From Flavobacteriaceae bacterium (lineage in GTDB: Bacteria > Bacteroidota > Bacteroidia > Flavobacteriales > Flavobacteriaceae): DNA of 52,807 nucleotides. The notes below the pieces were generated by a model that made no database searches, was not told the origin of the DNA, and was given only the letters and a program-made list of their open reading frames with translations. The stretch's first letter is position 1. The number at the start of each line of letters is the position of its first letter. Location of the stretch: NCBI GenBank assembly GCA_947483075.1, contig CANKLE010000014.1:1-52807 (forward strand). Reading direction: 5' to 3'. Below, in pieces: positions 26,647-36,677 of the stretch. The position numbers were made by a program, and so were the translations under genes.

Positions 26647-28659
26647 ATGCACCTAAAAAACAGCGGTGTTTTACTCCTGAGCTTGGTTTCATGGATTGGT
26701 TTTTCGCAGGACACCTTGAAGGCCGTTCAAGTACAATCACTCAAAAAAAACATCATTAAATCGCTTACTAATACAGCAAATATGCAAGTGGTCACGAGCA
26801 AAGAACTGCTCAAAGCGGCTTGTTGCAACTTGGCCGAAAGTTTCGAAACCAATCCGTCTATTGACGTCAATTATTCGGATGCGCTTACCGGAACCAAGCA
26901 AATCAAAATGCTGGGACTCACCAGTCCGTATTTGCTTATTGCCACCGAAAATATCCCTTCGGTTCGTGGCGCCTCCCAGGCGTATGGCCTTACTTTTATT
27001 CCGGGAACTTGGGTAGAAAGCATACAGATTACCAAAGGCGCCGGTTCGGTTGTCAATGGATTCGAAAGCATTTCGGGCCAGATCAATGCCGAACTCCTTA
27101 AGCCTATAAATGAATCGCTTCTTTTTTTTAATGCCTATGGTTCATCAGATGCACGCTTCGAATTCAACACTCATTTAGGTTTCAAACTGAGTCCCAAATG
27201 GAGCAGTAGTTTGTTGCTTCATGGCAATACCAGGACTGTTCGAACAGATATGAATGGTGACGGCTTTATGGATAATCCTTTGGCCAAACAACTCAATGTG
27301 TTGAACCGCTATCAATATTACAATCCCGAAAAAAGGTGGGTGAGTTTTTTGTCGGTGCAGCTCTTAAAAGACGCTAAAATTTCAGGACAAATGGCATTTA
27401 ACCCAACAACTGACGCACTTACTACTAGTAATTGGGGCGCCGAAATAAAAACCGAACGGGCCGATATTTCGAGCAAAGTGGGTTATATTTTTCAAGATAT
27501 GCCGTTTCAAAGTATTGGCTTTCAAAATGCGTTGACCACCCATCGGCAACAATCTTATTTTGGGTTACGCACCTACGACATCACCCAAAAAAGTTATTAT
27601 TCAAATCTGGTTTTCAGTTCTATTGTGCGCAATACCATGCATAAATTTACAACCGGCCTGAACTTGATGTATGATGATTACCAAGAACATTTTGAAGGGA
27701 TCCCTTATTTGAAATCAATACTCGATCTAGGCGCTTATTTGGAATACACCTATGACAATGCCGATAATTTTAGTATTATCTTGGGTGGACGAGTTGATCA
27801 GCACTCTAGCATGGGAGTTTTTGTAACGCCCCGGATGCATTTGCGTTATAATCCATGGAAAAACGGAGTATTGCGCATGTCGGCAGGTGAGGGCAGACGT
27901 CTCGCTTCTGTATTTGCCGAAAACCAAAATTTGATGGCCAGTTCGCGTGAATTTAGTATTGAAAATTCGGGCGGAGATCGCTACGGCTTGCATCCCGAAA
28001 AGGCATGGAATTACGGGTTCAGTTTTTTGCAGAAGTTTCGAATTGGCATCAAAAATGCCGAAATTGGTTTTGATGCTTACCGCACCGACTTCCAAAACCA
28101 AGTGGTCGTTGATTTGTATCAAGGTCCTCAACAAGTCCGGTTTTATGATCTGAAAGGGGTCTCGTTTGCCAACAGTTTTCAAGTCGATTTTAATATTGAA
28201 CCACTGCACCAGCTGTATTTTAGAACCGCGTACAAATATTATGACATTCAAACCGATTACCGCTATGAAAGGAAAGACAAACCCCTACAAGCCAAGCACC
28301 GACTTTTTGAAAATATTGCCTACGAAACGCATCCCAAGGCGAAAGGCCAGTATTGGAAATTTGATTTCACATTCAATTGGCTAGGCGCACAAACGCTGCC
28401 TTATACCGTGTCGAATGCGGGCCAAGATCAAATGCCAGCTGAATCAGCGCCGTATACGCTTGCCAATATGCAGTGTACGCGTATTTTTGGAAAGCAATTT
28501 GAAGTGTATTTTGGAGGTGAAAACCTGGGCAATTACCGTCAACCCAAAGCGATCTTGGGGGCTAATGATCCGTTTGGGGTTGTGTTTGATGCCTCGATGG
28601 TGTATGCGCCAATTTTTGGAAGTATGTATTATGGGGGGTTACGGTATAAGTTAGATTGA
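26647..28659 (+). CDS. TonB-dependent outer-membrane receptor, probably for a metal or metal complex
   Basis: 670 aa. Signal peptide MHLKNSGVLLLSLVSWIGFS. A plug domain at about 30-160 (VVTSKELLKAACCNLAESFE, IKMLGLTSPYLLIATENIP, IQITKGAGSVVNGFESISGQ) is followed by a beta-barrel ending YYGGLRYKLD. It lacks the N-terminal carboxypeptidase-like extension of SusC proteins and no SusD gene is near, so polysaccharide uptake is unlikely. The neighbouring Cys-rich and HMA proteins suggest copper or another soft metal. The paired Cys in the plug (AACCN) may bear on metal handling, but this is inference. Confidence 0.9.
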   Translation: MHLKNSGVLLLSLVSWIGFSQDTLKAVQVQSLKKNIIKSLTNTANMQVVTSKELLKAACCNLAESFETNPSIDVNYSDALTGTKQIKMLGLTSPYLLIATENIPSVRGASQAYGLTFIPGTWVESIQITKGAGSVVNGFESISGQINAELLKPINESLLFFNAYGSSDARFEFNTHLGFKLSPKWSSSLLLHGNTRTVRTDMNGDGFMDNPLAKQLNVLNRYQYYNPEKRWVSFLSVQLLKDAKISGQMAFNPTTDALTTSNWGAEIKTERADISSKVGYIFQDMPFQSIGFQNALTTHRQQSYFGLRTYDITQKSYYSNLVFSSIVRNTMHKFTTGLNLMYDDYQEHFEGIPYLKSILDLGAYLEYTYDNADNFSIILGGRVDQHSSMGVFVTPRMHLRYNPWKNGVLRMSAGEGRRLASVFAENQNLMASSREFSIENSGGDRYGLHPEKAWNYGFSFLQKFRIGIKNAEIGFDAYRTDFQNQVVVDLYQGPQQVRFYDLKGVSFANSFQVDFNIEPLHQLYFRTAYKYYDIQTDYRYERKDKPLQAKHRLFENIAYETHPKAKGQYWKFDFTFNWLGAQTLPYTVSNAGQDQMPAESAPYTLANMQCTRIFGKQFEVYFGGENLGNYRQPKAILGANDPFGVVFDASMVYAPIFGSMYYGGLRYKLD

Positions 28660-28676
28660 AAAATTTGAAGATTTGA

Positions 28677-28719
28677 TCCCGAATCCTCGGGATGAAAATT
28701 TGGTCCCGAATCCTCGGGA
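28677..28719. repeat. Two TCCCGA-N4-TCGGGA palindromes
   Basis: Identical 16-bp inverted repeats at 28677-28692 and 28704-28719 (centre ATCC), each followed by GATGAAAAT, so the pair is a short tandem duplication. It lies between the TonB receptor and the HMA protein gene. Confidence 0.8.
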
Positions 28720-28741
28720 TGAAAATGATAAATAAATAAAC

Positions 28742-29083
28742 ATGAAAAAAATAATTCTAATCGCGATCCTTTTGGGATTTACTGCATTGGCTCAGAGCCA
28801 AACAAAAAATAAAAATGCCAAATATACCTTTGAGGTGAACGGCAATTGTGAACAATGCCAAAAACGCATACAAAAGGCGGCCTTTTCTGTATCGGGTGTA
28901 AAAATGGCCCTTTGGAATATTGAAACCCACACCATGACGGTGTTGATTAACGAGGAAAAATGTGAATTACTCGAGGTAAAAAAAGCCATTGCAAAAGTAG
29001 GTCACGACACCGATCAAGTAAAAGCCGAGGATGCGGTGTACCAAAGTTTGCACAGTTGCTGTCTTTATGAAAGGGTAAAGTAA
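28742..29083 (+). CDS. Secreted heavy-metal-associated (HMA) domain protein
   Basis: 113 aa. Signal peptide MKKIILIAILLGFTALAQS. One ferredoxin-like HMA domain (about 27-98) with the metal-binding loop NGNCEQCQKRI (CxxC) and VSGVKMALWNIE. The CxxC binds Cu(I) or similar ions in known relatives. Further Cys (KCELL, SCC) occur near the end. Placed after the TonB receptor, it would act as a periplasmic or surface metal carrier or buffer. It could alternatively serve detoxification. Confidence 0.9.
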   Translation: MKKIILIAILLGFTALAQSQTKNKNAKYTFEVNGNCEQCQKRIQKAAFSVSGVKMALWNIETHTMTVLINEEKCELLEVKKAIAKVGHDTDQVKAEDAVYQSLHSCCLYERVK

Positions 29084-29165
29084 GCGTTAAGAAAACCATA
29101 AACTAAAGGCATAGGTTGTGGGGAATTGTATTTATCCCTATTTTCACGCTCTCAAAGTAAGAACT

Positions 29166-29840
29166 ATGACAAATTTTGATTGGACGCAATTATTGAATCC
29201 TGAATTTTACATTACCATGGAAATTGCAGGCCATCAATTGGGATTGTTCATTGTCTTGTTTATTGTTTTTGCAGAAACCGGTTTGTTTGCCGGATTTTTC
29301 CTGCCAGGAGACAGCTTGCTTTTTTTGTCGGGCATCTATTGTGCCGATTTAGTTCAAAATGTAGTGACCATAAACAGCGACCCCATAAATGTTGTCTTAT
29401 TGGCGTCGGCCATTTCAGTGGCTGGAATATTGGGGAATATGGTGGGTTATTGGTTTGGAGCCAAAAGCGGGTATTACCTTTTTAAGAAGGAAGATAGTTT
29501 TTGGTTTAAGAAGAAATACCTCATACAGTCAAAAGATTTCTTCGAGAAATACGGAGGTAAAGCCATTATTTTCGCTCGTTTTTTACCCATTTTTAGAACA
29601 TTTGCACCCATAGTAGCCGGAATTGTCACCATGGACAAAAAGAAATTCATGTTCTTCAACATTGTGAGTTCGTTCTTGTGGTCGTTTGTGCTCATCTTTT
29701 CCGGGCATTATTTATATGGTGTTTTCTTAGAAAAAGGAATTAATCTGAAGGAGCACATTGAGCTCATCGTGATTGTTATCATACTGATTTCGACTTTGCC
29801 GGTGATCATGAAGTTGGTTAAAAAGAAGGTGAAGCTATAA
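29166..29840 (+). CDS. DedA-family membrane protein
   Basis: 224 aa from the ATG at 29166 (MTNFDWTQLLNPEFY); an upstream GTG extension is not typical. Family motifs: FAETGLFAGFFLPGDSLLF, GNMVGYWFG and ARFLPIFRTFAPIVAG. Hydrophobic segments fit a re-entrant/transmembrane DedA (SNARE-associated/VTT) fold. DedA proteins act as lipid-carrier flippases (undecaprenyl phosphate in some members) and support envelope integrity. Followed by a strong bidirectional terminator. Confidence 0.93.
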   Translation: MTNFDWTQLLNPEFYITMEIAGHQLGLFIVLFIVFAETGLFAGFFLPGDSLLFLSGIYCADLVQNVVTINSDPINVVLLASAISVAGILGNMVGYWFGAKSGYYLFKKEDSFWFKKKYLIQSKDFFEKYGGKAIIFARFLPIFRTFAPIVAGIVTMDKKKFMFFNIVSSFLWSFVLIFSGHYLYGVFLEKGINLKEHIELIVIVIILISTLPVIMKLVKKKVKL

Positions 29841-29843
29841 AAT

Positions 29844-29873
29844 AAAAAATCCCGTCAACTGACGGGATTTTTT
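29844..29873. terminator. Bidirectional terminator between dedA and groEL
   Basis: A 14-bp perfect stem: AAAAAATCCCGTCA (29844-29857) with TGACGGGATTTTTT (29860-29873). A/T tails on both sides serve the convergent genes. Confidence 0.92.
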
Positions 29874-29894
29874 ATTTTAGGACATTTGGAAAGA

Positions 29895-31532
<1,638 letters not shown>

Positions 31533-31554
31533 CTATTTATACTAAAATTAAAAA

Positions 31555-31830
31555 TTAGATGATTGCTAAAATGTCGTCTTCGCGCATGATTAAGTAATCT
31601 GTGCCCTCTAGTTTTAACTCGGTTCCTGCATATTTACCATACAAAACAGTGTCGCCCACTTTTACGGTCATGCTGTGGTCTTTTTTGCCATTGCCTACTG
31701 CAACAACGGTTCCTTTTTGGGGTTTTTCTTTTGCAGTATCTGGTATGAATATTCCAGACGCTGTTTGGGTTTCTGCAGCTACGGGTTCGATAAGAACGCG
31801 ATCTGAAAGCGGTTTAATTTGTAATGCCAT
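31555..31830 (-). CDS. groS: Co-chaperonin GroES
   Basis: 91 aa. N-terminal [13 protein letters not shown], mobile loop [12 protein letters not shown], and C-terminal [13 protein letters not shown] define GroES. It caps the GroEL chamber. First gene of groES-groEL; a candidate regulatory palindrome lies 46-56 bp upstream. Confidence 0.98.
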   Translation of the reverse strand: MALQIKPLSDRVLIEPVAAETQTASGIFIPDTAKEKPQKGTVVAVGNGKKDHSMTVKVGDTVLYGKYAGTELKLEGTDYLIMREDDILAII

Positions 31831-31875
31831 AATAAAATTATTTAAGTTACTAATTTACTTGTATCAACTTCCTGT

Positions 31876-31890
31876 CACAAATTGTGCCAA
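31876..31890 (-). promoter_or_regulatory. Palindrome / sigma-54-like element upstream of groES
   Basis: The minus strand reads TTGGCACAATTTGTGA. It contains the perfect inverted repeat CACAA-T-TTGTG (31876-31886). TTGGCAC also matches the -24 half of a sigma-54 promoter, but the -12 half (GTGA instead of TTGC) is poor. It could be an operator or a degenerate promoter of the heat-shock operon. Confidence 0.3.
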
Positions 31891-31912
31891 GGGAAATAAA
31901 CTGACAATTTTG

Positions 31913-31948
31913 CTTAAAAAAAATGCCAGCATTGTCAGGCTGGCATTT
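31913..31948 (-). terminator. Terminator of the secG operon
   Basis: AAATGCCAGC (31921-31930) pairs with GCTGGCATTT (31939-31948); on the minus strand a run of eight T follows. It separates secG from groES. Confidence 0.9.
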
Positions 31949-31965
31949 GTATGGAGTAGGATGTA

Positions 31966-32331
31966 TTATTTTTGAGCTGGTGCTGCAGGAGCAGCAGGCG
32001 CAGGCGCAACAGGCGCAGCAGGAGTTGCTGTTTTTGGTGCTGCTGGCTTTGGTGCATTCGCGTCAATTTTATCAATGATTTTAGAATCATTATCGCTCAA
32101 GGATCCGGTGAAACTTAAGCTTGATAATAGAATTAATAAAATTAAAATCGTAGCCAAAGTCCAGGTGCTTTTATCCAAAAAGTCGGTTGTTTTTTGCACA
32201 CCGCCCATCATTTGTGATCCACCCAATGACGACGACAAACCGCCTCCTTTAGGGTTTTGTACCATAATGACGATGATTAATAAAAAACAAACGATTGTAA
32301 TTAAAACTAAAAAAATAGAAAATGTATTCAT
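31966..32331 (-). CDS. secG: Preprotein translocase subunit SecG
   Basis: 121 aa. Two membrane helices (about 4-22 and 54-74) flank the SecG loop IVIMVQNPKGGGLSSSLGG and QMMGGVQKTTDFLDKSTW. A C-terminal tail of about 35 residues is rich in Ala and Pro, common in Bacteroidota. SecG supports SecYE in protein export. Last gene of the run miaB / activator / lptE / TPR / secG, 13 bp after the TPR gene. Confidence 0.95.
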   Translation of the reverse strand: MNTFSIFLVLITIVCFLLIIVIMVQNPKGGGLSSSLGGSQMMGGVQKTTDFLDKSTWTLATILILLILLSSLSFTGSLSDNDSKIIDKIDANAPKPAAPKTATPAAPVAPAPAAPAAPAQK

Positions 32332-32344
32332 GACTAACTTGTGT

Positions 32345-33163
32345 TTATTGTAATTCTTTAATTTCTAAAATTCGGTCTGCAAAGAAACTACTTTTTTCTG
32401 GATATTTCAAAATTAATATTTCATAAGCTTGGATTGCTTTTTGGTATTTTTTTTGTTCCAAATATACGCGGGCCAAGGTTTCTGTCATTAAAAAGGAGGG
32501 GTCTTCTGGTTTTTCAGGCGCAGGTGTATGGCTTGCTTGTTGGGAATTTACGGGTGCTATCTTGGGGTTTGATTCAATAAATTTGTCAATCAAGTCCAAT
32601 TTAGATTCCAAGTTGGTGCTCGCTTTGGTGTGTTCCTCACGAACAATAGGTTGAAATTTTGCCAATTGCAACCATTCTTGAAAGGAATGTTTTTCGCCTG
32701 CCGAAAACTCGAGAGGGGCTCCAATCGGCGAAGCCAATGTATCTGTTCTCGATTCGGCAGTAATCGAAATTACTTTGGGTTCGGCATTTGAGATAGAGGT
32801 GAGAATCGAACTCTCTAAGGTGTTTTCTCGAATGGCCAAGGTAGGAATCACTTCTTCGCTGTCCCTCACATCGATAGCCAGTAATTCGGCTGCCTTTTGG
32901 TCAAAAAGTTGCCGTTGAACCGCAGTAAATGTATTCGAAGTAATAAAATCAAAAAGCACAGCTCGGTCGGTGGTGCAAGCGGCAGTGTTTTTTAGGTTTT
33001 GATTGTATTTAAAGCTGCTTTGGTTATACAGGCCTTTTAAATATAAAGCCCGAGCGCTCTGAAAATAAGGGAACTCCTGTATAATATCCTCCAAGGCCTC
33101 GGTATGCTTGTCGAGGACAGCATGCGGTTTATGAAGTAAATAAGTATATTCAGTTGCGTTCAA
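32345..33163 (-). CDS. TPR-containing protein of unknown function
   Basis: 272 aa. The N-terminal part (YLLHKPHAVLDKHTEALEDI, EFPYFQSARALYLKGL) looks helical, the middle is low-complexity, and the C-terminal 40 residues (SFLMTETLARVYLEQKKYQK, AIQAYEILILKYPEKSSFFA) form a clear tetratricopeptide motif. No signal peptide, so probably cytoplasmic. Its fixed position between lptE and secG suggests a part in envelope assembly, but nothing in the sequence shows the function. Confidence 0.82.
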   Translation of the reverse strand: MNATEYTYLLHKPHAVLDKHTEALEDIIQEFPYFQSARALYLKGLYNQSSFKYNQNLKNTAACTTDRAVLFDFITSNTFTAVQRQLFDQKAAELLAIDVRDSEEVIPTLAIRENTLESSILTSISNAEPKVISITAESRTDTLASPIGAPLEFSAGEKHSFQEWLQLAKFQPIVREEHTKASTNLESKLDLIDKFIESNPKIAPVNSQQASHTPAPEKPEDPSFLMTETLARVYLEQKKYQKAIQAYEILILKYPEKSSFFADRILEIKELQ

Positions 33164-33178
33164 AATCAGAAAGTTAGT

Positions 33179-33685
33179 TTACCATTTGGCCAAGGATGCA
33201 TTAAAAACATCTTGGGTAATTCGTTCAAAAATTTCATCCAAAGCCGAACTCAATTTAGAACCCACCAACTGATCTGTTCCGGCATAATCATAGAAAAAGG
33301 AAAAGCGTTTCTCGAAATTATCGCTCTCTTTATTTTTATTGGTAAACCGAACATTTACCGAGATGGTCAAGCGGTTTTGGGCGGCTTTTTGATCGGCGGT
33401 AGCGGTGGTTGGGCTGATGCGGTAATCGACAATTTCACCTTCATAAACCAAATCTCCCTCCGAACTTATAAGGTTTAAGCTGGTTTGATTTTGGATGAGG
33501 TTTTGCAAGCGTTGGGTAAAAGTACGTTCTATTCCCGGCTCAATTAAAGAAGCATTGTTTTGAAAATAATTCACCTGAAAAGTACGGGCGTCAATTTTAC
33601 CTGTTCCTGTAAAGTTATATACAGAACAACCGTTGGTGATTAGTATAACAGCAAGTAAACTGCAATAGGTGCAAATTAATTTCAT
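33179..33685 (-). CDS. lptE: LPS assembly lipoprotein LptE
   Basis: 168 aa from ATG 33685 (MKLICTYCSLLAVILITNGC), which puts a lipoprotein signal at the very start with lipid Cys at residue 20; longer frames start at 33736 or 33763. The mature part (CSVYNFTGTGKID, FQVNYFQNNASLIEPG, YEGEIVDYRISPTTAT, DEIFERITQDVFNASLAKW) matches the Bacteroidota LptE form. LptE plugs the LptD barrel in LPS delivery to the outer surface. It follows the sigma-54-type activator in the operon. Confidence 0.88.
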   Translation of the reverse strand: MKLICTYCSLLAVILITNGCSVYNFTGTGKIDARTFQVNYFQNNASLIEPGIERTFTQRLQNLIQNQTSLNLISSEGDLVYEGEIVDYRISPTTATADQKAAQNRLTISVNVRFTNKNKESDNFEKRFSFFYDYAGTDQLVGSKLSSALDEIFERITQDVFNASLAKW

Positions 33686-33752
33686 CTTCAAGTTTAAAAA
33701 TCCAAAGATATTGTTTTTAAGCTTAGTTGTTTTCATAAAATCAATGCGGGTT

Positions 33753-35009
33753 TTACAAATCAAATTGCTTGATTTTACGGTACAAGGTTCTTTCTGAAAT
33801 GCCCAGCTCGTCGGCAGCGGCTTTGCGTTTGCCTTTGTTTTTTTCTAAGGATTTTTTGATCAGCTCTATTTCTTTTTGTTCCAGCTTTAATACTTCTTCC
33901 TCCTCAACCGTTTCAGCAAGCAGGTAATTGTCGTCGGAGTCGTCAAAATGAGTTGGGCTATTTTGCTTCGGCATTACCTCTGTTCGAGGCGATTCTTCAT
34001 AACTAATTTCGCTTTCGAGCGATTGGTTGCCGTAAATTTTTTGTATCAAATGGGGGTTGATGTCTTGCGCTTTTGACGGCCCGTTTTTCATCAACTCTAA
34101 GGTGAGTTTTTTCAAATCATTCAAGTCATTTTTCATGTCAAAAAGCACTTTATACAAGATATCGCGCTCGGTACTAAAATCGTTTTCTGATTTTTTATTG
34201 CTAATCACCGAAGGTAAATTCGAACCTTCTTGTGGCAAATAGGACACTAAGGTTGCGCCGCTAATATCGCGCTGGGTTTCTAGAACCGAAAGTTGCTCGG
34301 CCACGTTGCGCAGCTGACGAATGTTTCCGGCCCAACGAAATTTTTGCAAAACGGCCACCGCTTGCTCGTCTAATTTTAAGGGCGGCATTTTGTATTTATG
34401 GGCAAAATCGGCGGCAAATTTTCGAAACAACAAATGAATGTCGTCTTTGCGTTCGCGCAAGGGAGGCAATAAAATCTCAACCGTACTCAATCGGTAATAC
34501 AAATCTTCTCGAAATTTTCCTTTGGCAATGGCGTCGAGCAAATTGACATTGGTGGCCGCCACAATGCGCACATTGGTTTTTTGCACTTGCGACGAACCTA
34601 CTTTGATAAACTCGCCGTTTTCGAGCACACGCAACAAACGCACTTGGGTAGTGAGCGGCAATTCGCCTACTTCGTCCAAAAAAATGGTTCCGCCGCTGGC
34701 TACTTCAAAATAGCCTTCCCGGGTGTTGGTTGCGCCGGTAAAAGATCCTTTTTCGTGGCCAAATAATTCGCTGTCAATGGTGCCTTCGGGAATGGCGCCA
34801 CAGTTTACCGCGATGTATTTGCCGTGCTTGCGGTGCGAAAGCGAATGGATGATCTTCGGAATATTTTCTTTCCCTACACCACTTTCGCCCGCCACCAAAA
34901 CACTGATGTCGGTAGGAGCCACTTGAATTGCTTTTTCGATTGCACGATTGAGTTTTGGATCGTTTCCAATAATTTCAAATCGTTGCTTAATGGCTTGAAC
35001 ACTTTCCAT
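33753..35009 (-). CDS. Sigma-54-type AAA+ transcriptional activator without a receiver domain
   Basis: 418 aa. The AAA+ domain starts almost at the N-terminus (about 8-250): Walker A GESGVGKE, the sigma-54 contact loop as GSFTGA (consensus GAFTGA), Walker B GGTIFLDEVGELP and the R-finger region FREDLYYRLS. The linker is followed by a Fis-type HTH at the end (RKAAADELGISERTLYRKI). There is no receiver or sensor domain, so control must come by level or by partner. It is 11 bp from miaB and upstream of lptE. Whether GSFTGA still engages sigma-54 cannot be told from sequence. Confidence 0.93.
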   Translation of the reverse strand: MESVQAIKQRFEIIGNDPKLNRAIEKAIQVAPTDISVLVAGESGVGKENIPKIIHSLSHRKHGKYIAVNCGAIPEGTIDSELFGHEKGSFTGATNTREGYFEVASGGTIFLDEVGELPLTTQVRLLRVLENGEFIKVGSSQVQKTNVRIVAATNVNLLDAIAKGKFREDLYYRLSTVEILLPPLRERKDDIHLLFRKFAADFAHKYKMPPLKLDEQAVAVLQKFRWAGNIRQLRNVAEQLSVLETQRDISGATLVSYLPQEGSNLPSVISNKKSENDFSTERDILYKVLFDMKNDLNDLKKLTLELMKNGPSKAQDINPHLIQKIYGNQSLESEISYEESPRTEVMPKQNSPTHFDDSDDNYLLAETVEEEEVLKLEQKEIELIKKSLEKNKGKRKAAADELGISERTLYRKIKQFDL

Positions 35010-35020
35010 AATCCGTTTGT

Positions 35021-36469
35021 TTAATTCATTGAGGAATAATCAACCGCTTTACCAATCAAGGTTCCGCTGGTGCAGTGCGTAATTTGTACGTGAACAAATT
35101 CACCTACTTTATACGTTTCTTTTGGAAACACAACGACTAAATTTTGCGAATTACGACCAGCCCAATCCTGCGTAGATTTTTTGGATTCTTTTTCGATCAA
35201 TACTTCTACGGTTTTACCCACAAACTCTTGGGTTCGAATTGCGCTGTGTGTGCGTTGCAAATCGACAATTTCTTGCAAGCGCCGCAATTTGGTTTCCTCA
35301 GGTACGTCGTCTTCCATTTTTCTTCCGGCCAAGGTTCCTGGGCGTTCCGAATAGGCATACATATACCCAAAACTGTATTTTACTTCTTCCATCAAGGATA
35401 AGGTGTCTTGGTGATCGGCTTCGGTCTCTGTAGGAAAGCCCGCAATTAGATCTTGGGTAATGCTGCAATCGGGAATGATTTGGTAAATTTTGGCAATCAG
35501 TGATTTGTATTCGTCGCGCGTATGAAGGCGATTCATTTCTTTTAATATGCGGTCACTGCCCGATTGTACCGGCAAGTGAATGTGTTTGCAGATGTTGGGG
35601 TATTTGGCAATTACGTGCAAAACCGGTTCGTGCATGTCCTGCGGATTGGAGGTCGAAAAGCGAATTCGCATCTTAGGAAAGCTGGTTGCGGCCAGCTCGA
35701 GCAATTGGTCAAACGAAACGGCAGTTGCTTTTTGCATGTCGCTGGCTTTGTCAAAATCTTTTTTCAAACCGCCGCCGTACCATAAATAACTGTCTACATT
35801 TTGCCCCAACAAGGTAATTTCTTTATAGCCGGTTTCCCATAGCTGTCTAATCTCGGCCAAAATACTTTGTGGTTCTCGGCTGCGTTCTCGACCGCGGGTG
35901 AAGGGCACCACACAAAAGGTGCACATATTATCGCAGCCACGCGTAATCGACACAAATGCCGAAACACCATTGGTGTGCAAGCGAACAGGCGAAATGTCTC
36001 CGTAGGTTTCTTCTTTAGAAAGCACCACATTGATCGCGTCTCTGCCTTCTTCTACTTCTTGCAATAAATTGGGCAAATCTTTATAGGCATCGGGACCCAC
36101 TACCAGATCTACGATTTTTTCTTCTTCCAAAAATTGGGTTTTTAATCGTTCGGCCATACAACCCAACACGCCCACTTTCATGCCGGGATTTACCGTTCGT
36201 TTTACCGCATTGTATTTTTCTAAGCGTTTGCGAACGGTTTGTTCGGCTTTATCGCGAATAGAACAAGTGTTTACCAAGACCAAATCGGCGTCTTCCATTT
36301 GTTCGGTAGTATTGTATCCATTCTCGGACAAAATTGAGGCGACGATTTCGCTGTCGGAGAAATTCATGGCACAGCCGTAACTTTCGATGTACAGTTTTTT
36401 GGTATTTGTTTCTTTATTAGGAAGCAGGAATTGGGTTCCTTGTTTTTCTTCTTCGATTGTCTTATTCAT
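35021..36469 (-). CDS. miaB: tRNA-2-methylthio-N6-dimethylallyladenosine synthase MiaB
   Basis: 482 aa. The UPF0004 domain carries the three auxiliary cluster Cys ([35 protein letters not shown]). The radical-SAM motif CxxxCxxC is in [20 protein letters not shown], followed by a C-terminal TRAM domain. It adds the 2-methylthio group to i6A37 of tRNAs reading UNN codons. First gene of the minus-strand run, divergent from topA. Confidence 0.97.
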   Translation of the reverse strand: MNKTIEEEKQGTQFLLPNKETNTKKLYIESYGCAMNFSDSEIVASILSENGYNTTEQMEDADLVLVNTCSIRDKAEQTVRKRLEKYNAVKRTVNPGMKVGVLGCMAERLKTQFLEEEKIVDLVVGPDAYKDLPNLLQEVEEGRDAINVVLSKEETYGDISPVRLHTNGVSAFVSITRGCDNMCTFCVVPFTRGRERSREPQSILAEIRQLWETGYKEITLLGQNVDSYLWYGGGLKKDFDKASDMQKATAVSFDQLLELAATSFPKMRIRFSTSNPQDMHEPVLHVIAKYPNICKHIHLPVQSGSDRILKEMNRLHTRDEYKSLIAKIYQIIPDCSITQDLIAGFPTETEADHQDTLSLMEEVKYSFGYMYAYSERPGTLAGRKMEDDVPEETKLRRLQEIVDLQRTHSAIRTQEFVGKTVEVLIEKESKKSTQDWAGRNSQNLVVVFPKETYKVGEFVHVQITHCTSGTLIGKAVDYSSMN

Positions 36470-36628
36470 GTACTTTTATTCGTATGTAAAACCAAGGGCA
36501 AATATAATGCAATTCGACTAATTCTGACAAGTTGTCAGGCAATCAATTTTGCGATTGAGGTGCAACCGCATTTCTTCCCTGTGCGAAAATTAAAACCGTA
36601 CCGATTGGTCAATTTTTATTGGCGGGAA

Positions 36629-36657
36629 TTGATGTTTGAAAAAAACTACTACTTTTG
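36629..36657 (+). promoter_or_regulatory. Promoter of topA
   Basis: TTG (36629-36631), 18 bp, TACTTTTG (36650-36657). It fits the Bacteroidota consensus and puts the start of transcription about 14 nt before the ATG at 36678. This supports that ATG over the longer frame from 36636. Confidence 0.6.
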
Positions 36658-36677
36658 CGGCTCAAACAAATCCAAAG

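Noticed and set aside
36636..36677. Upstream extension of topA (14 extra codons)
   Set aside because: The promoter boxes at 36629-36657 overlap it, and MAKNLVIVESPAKA is the usual TopA start.
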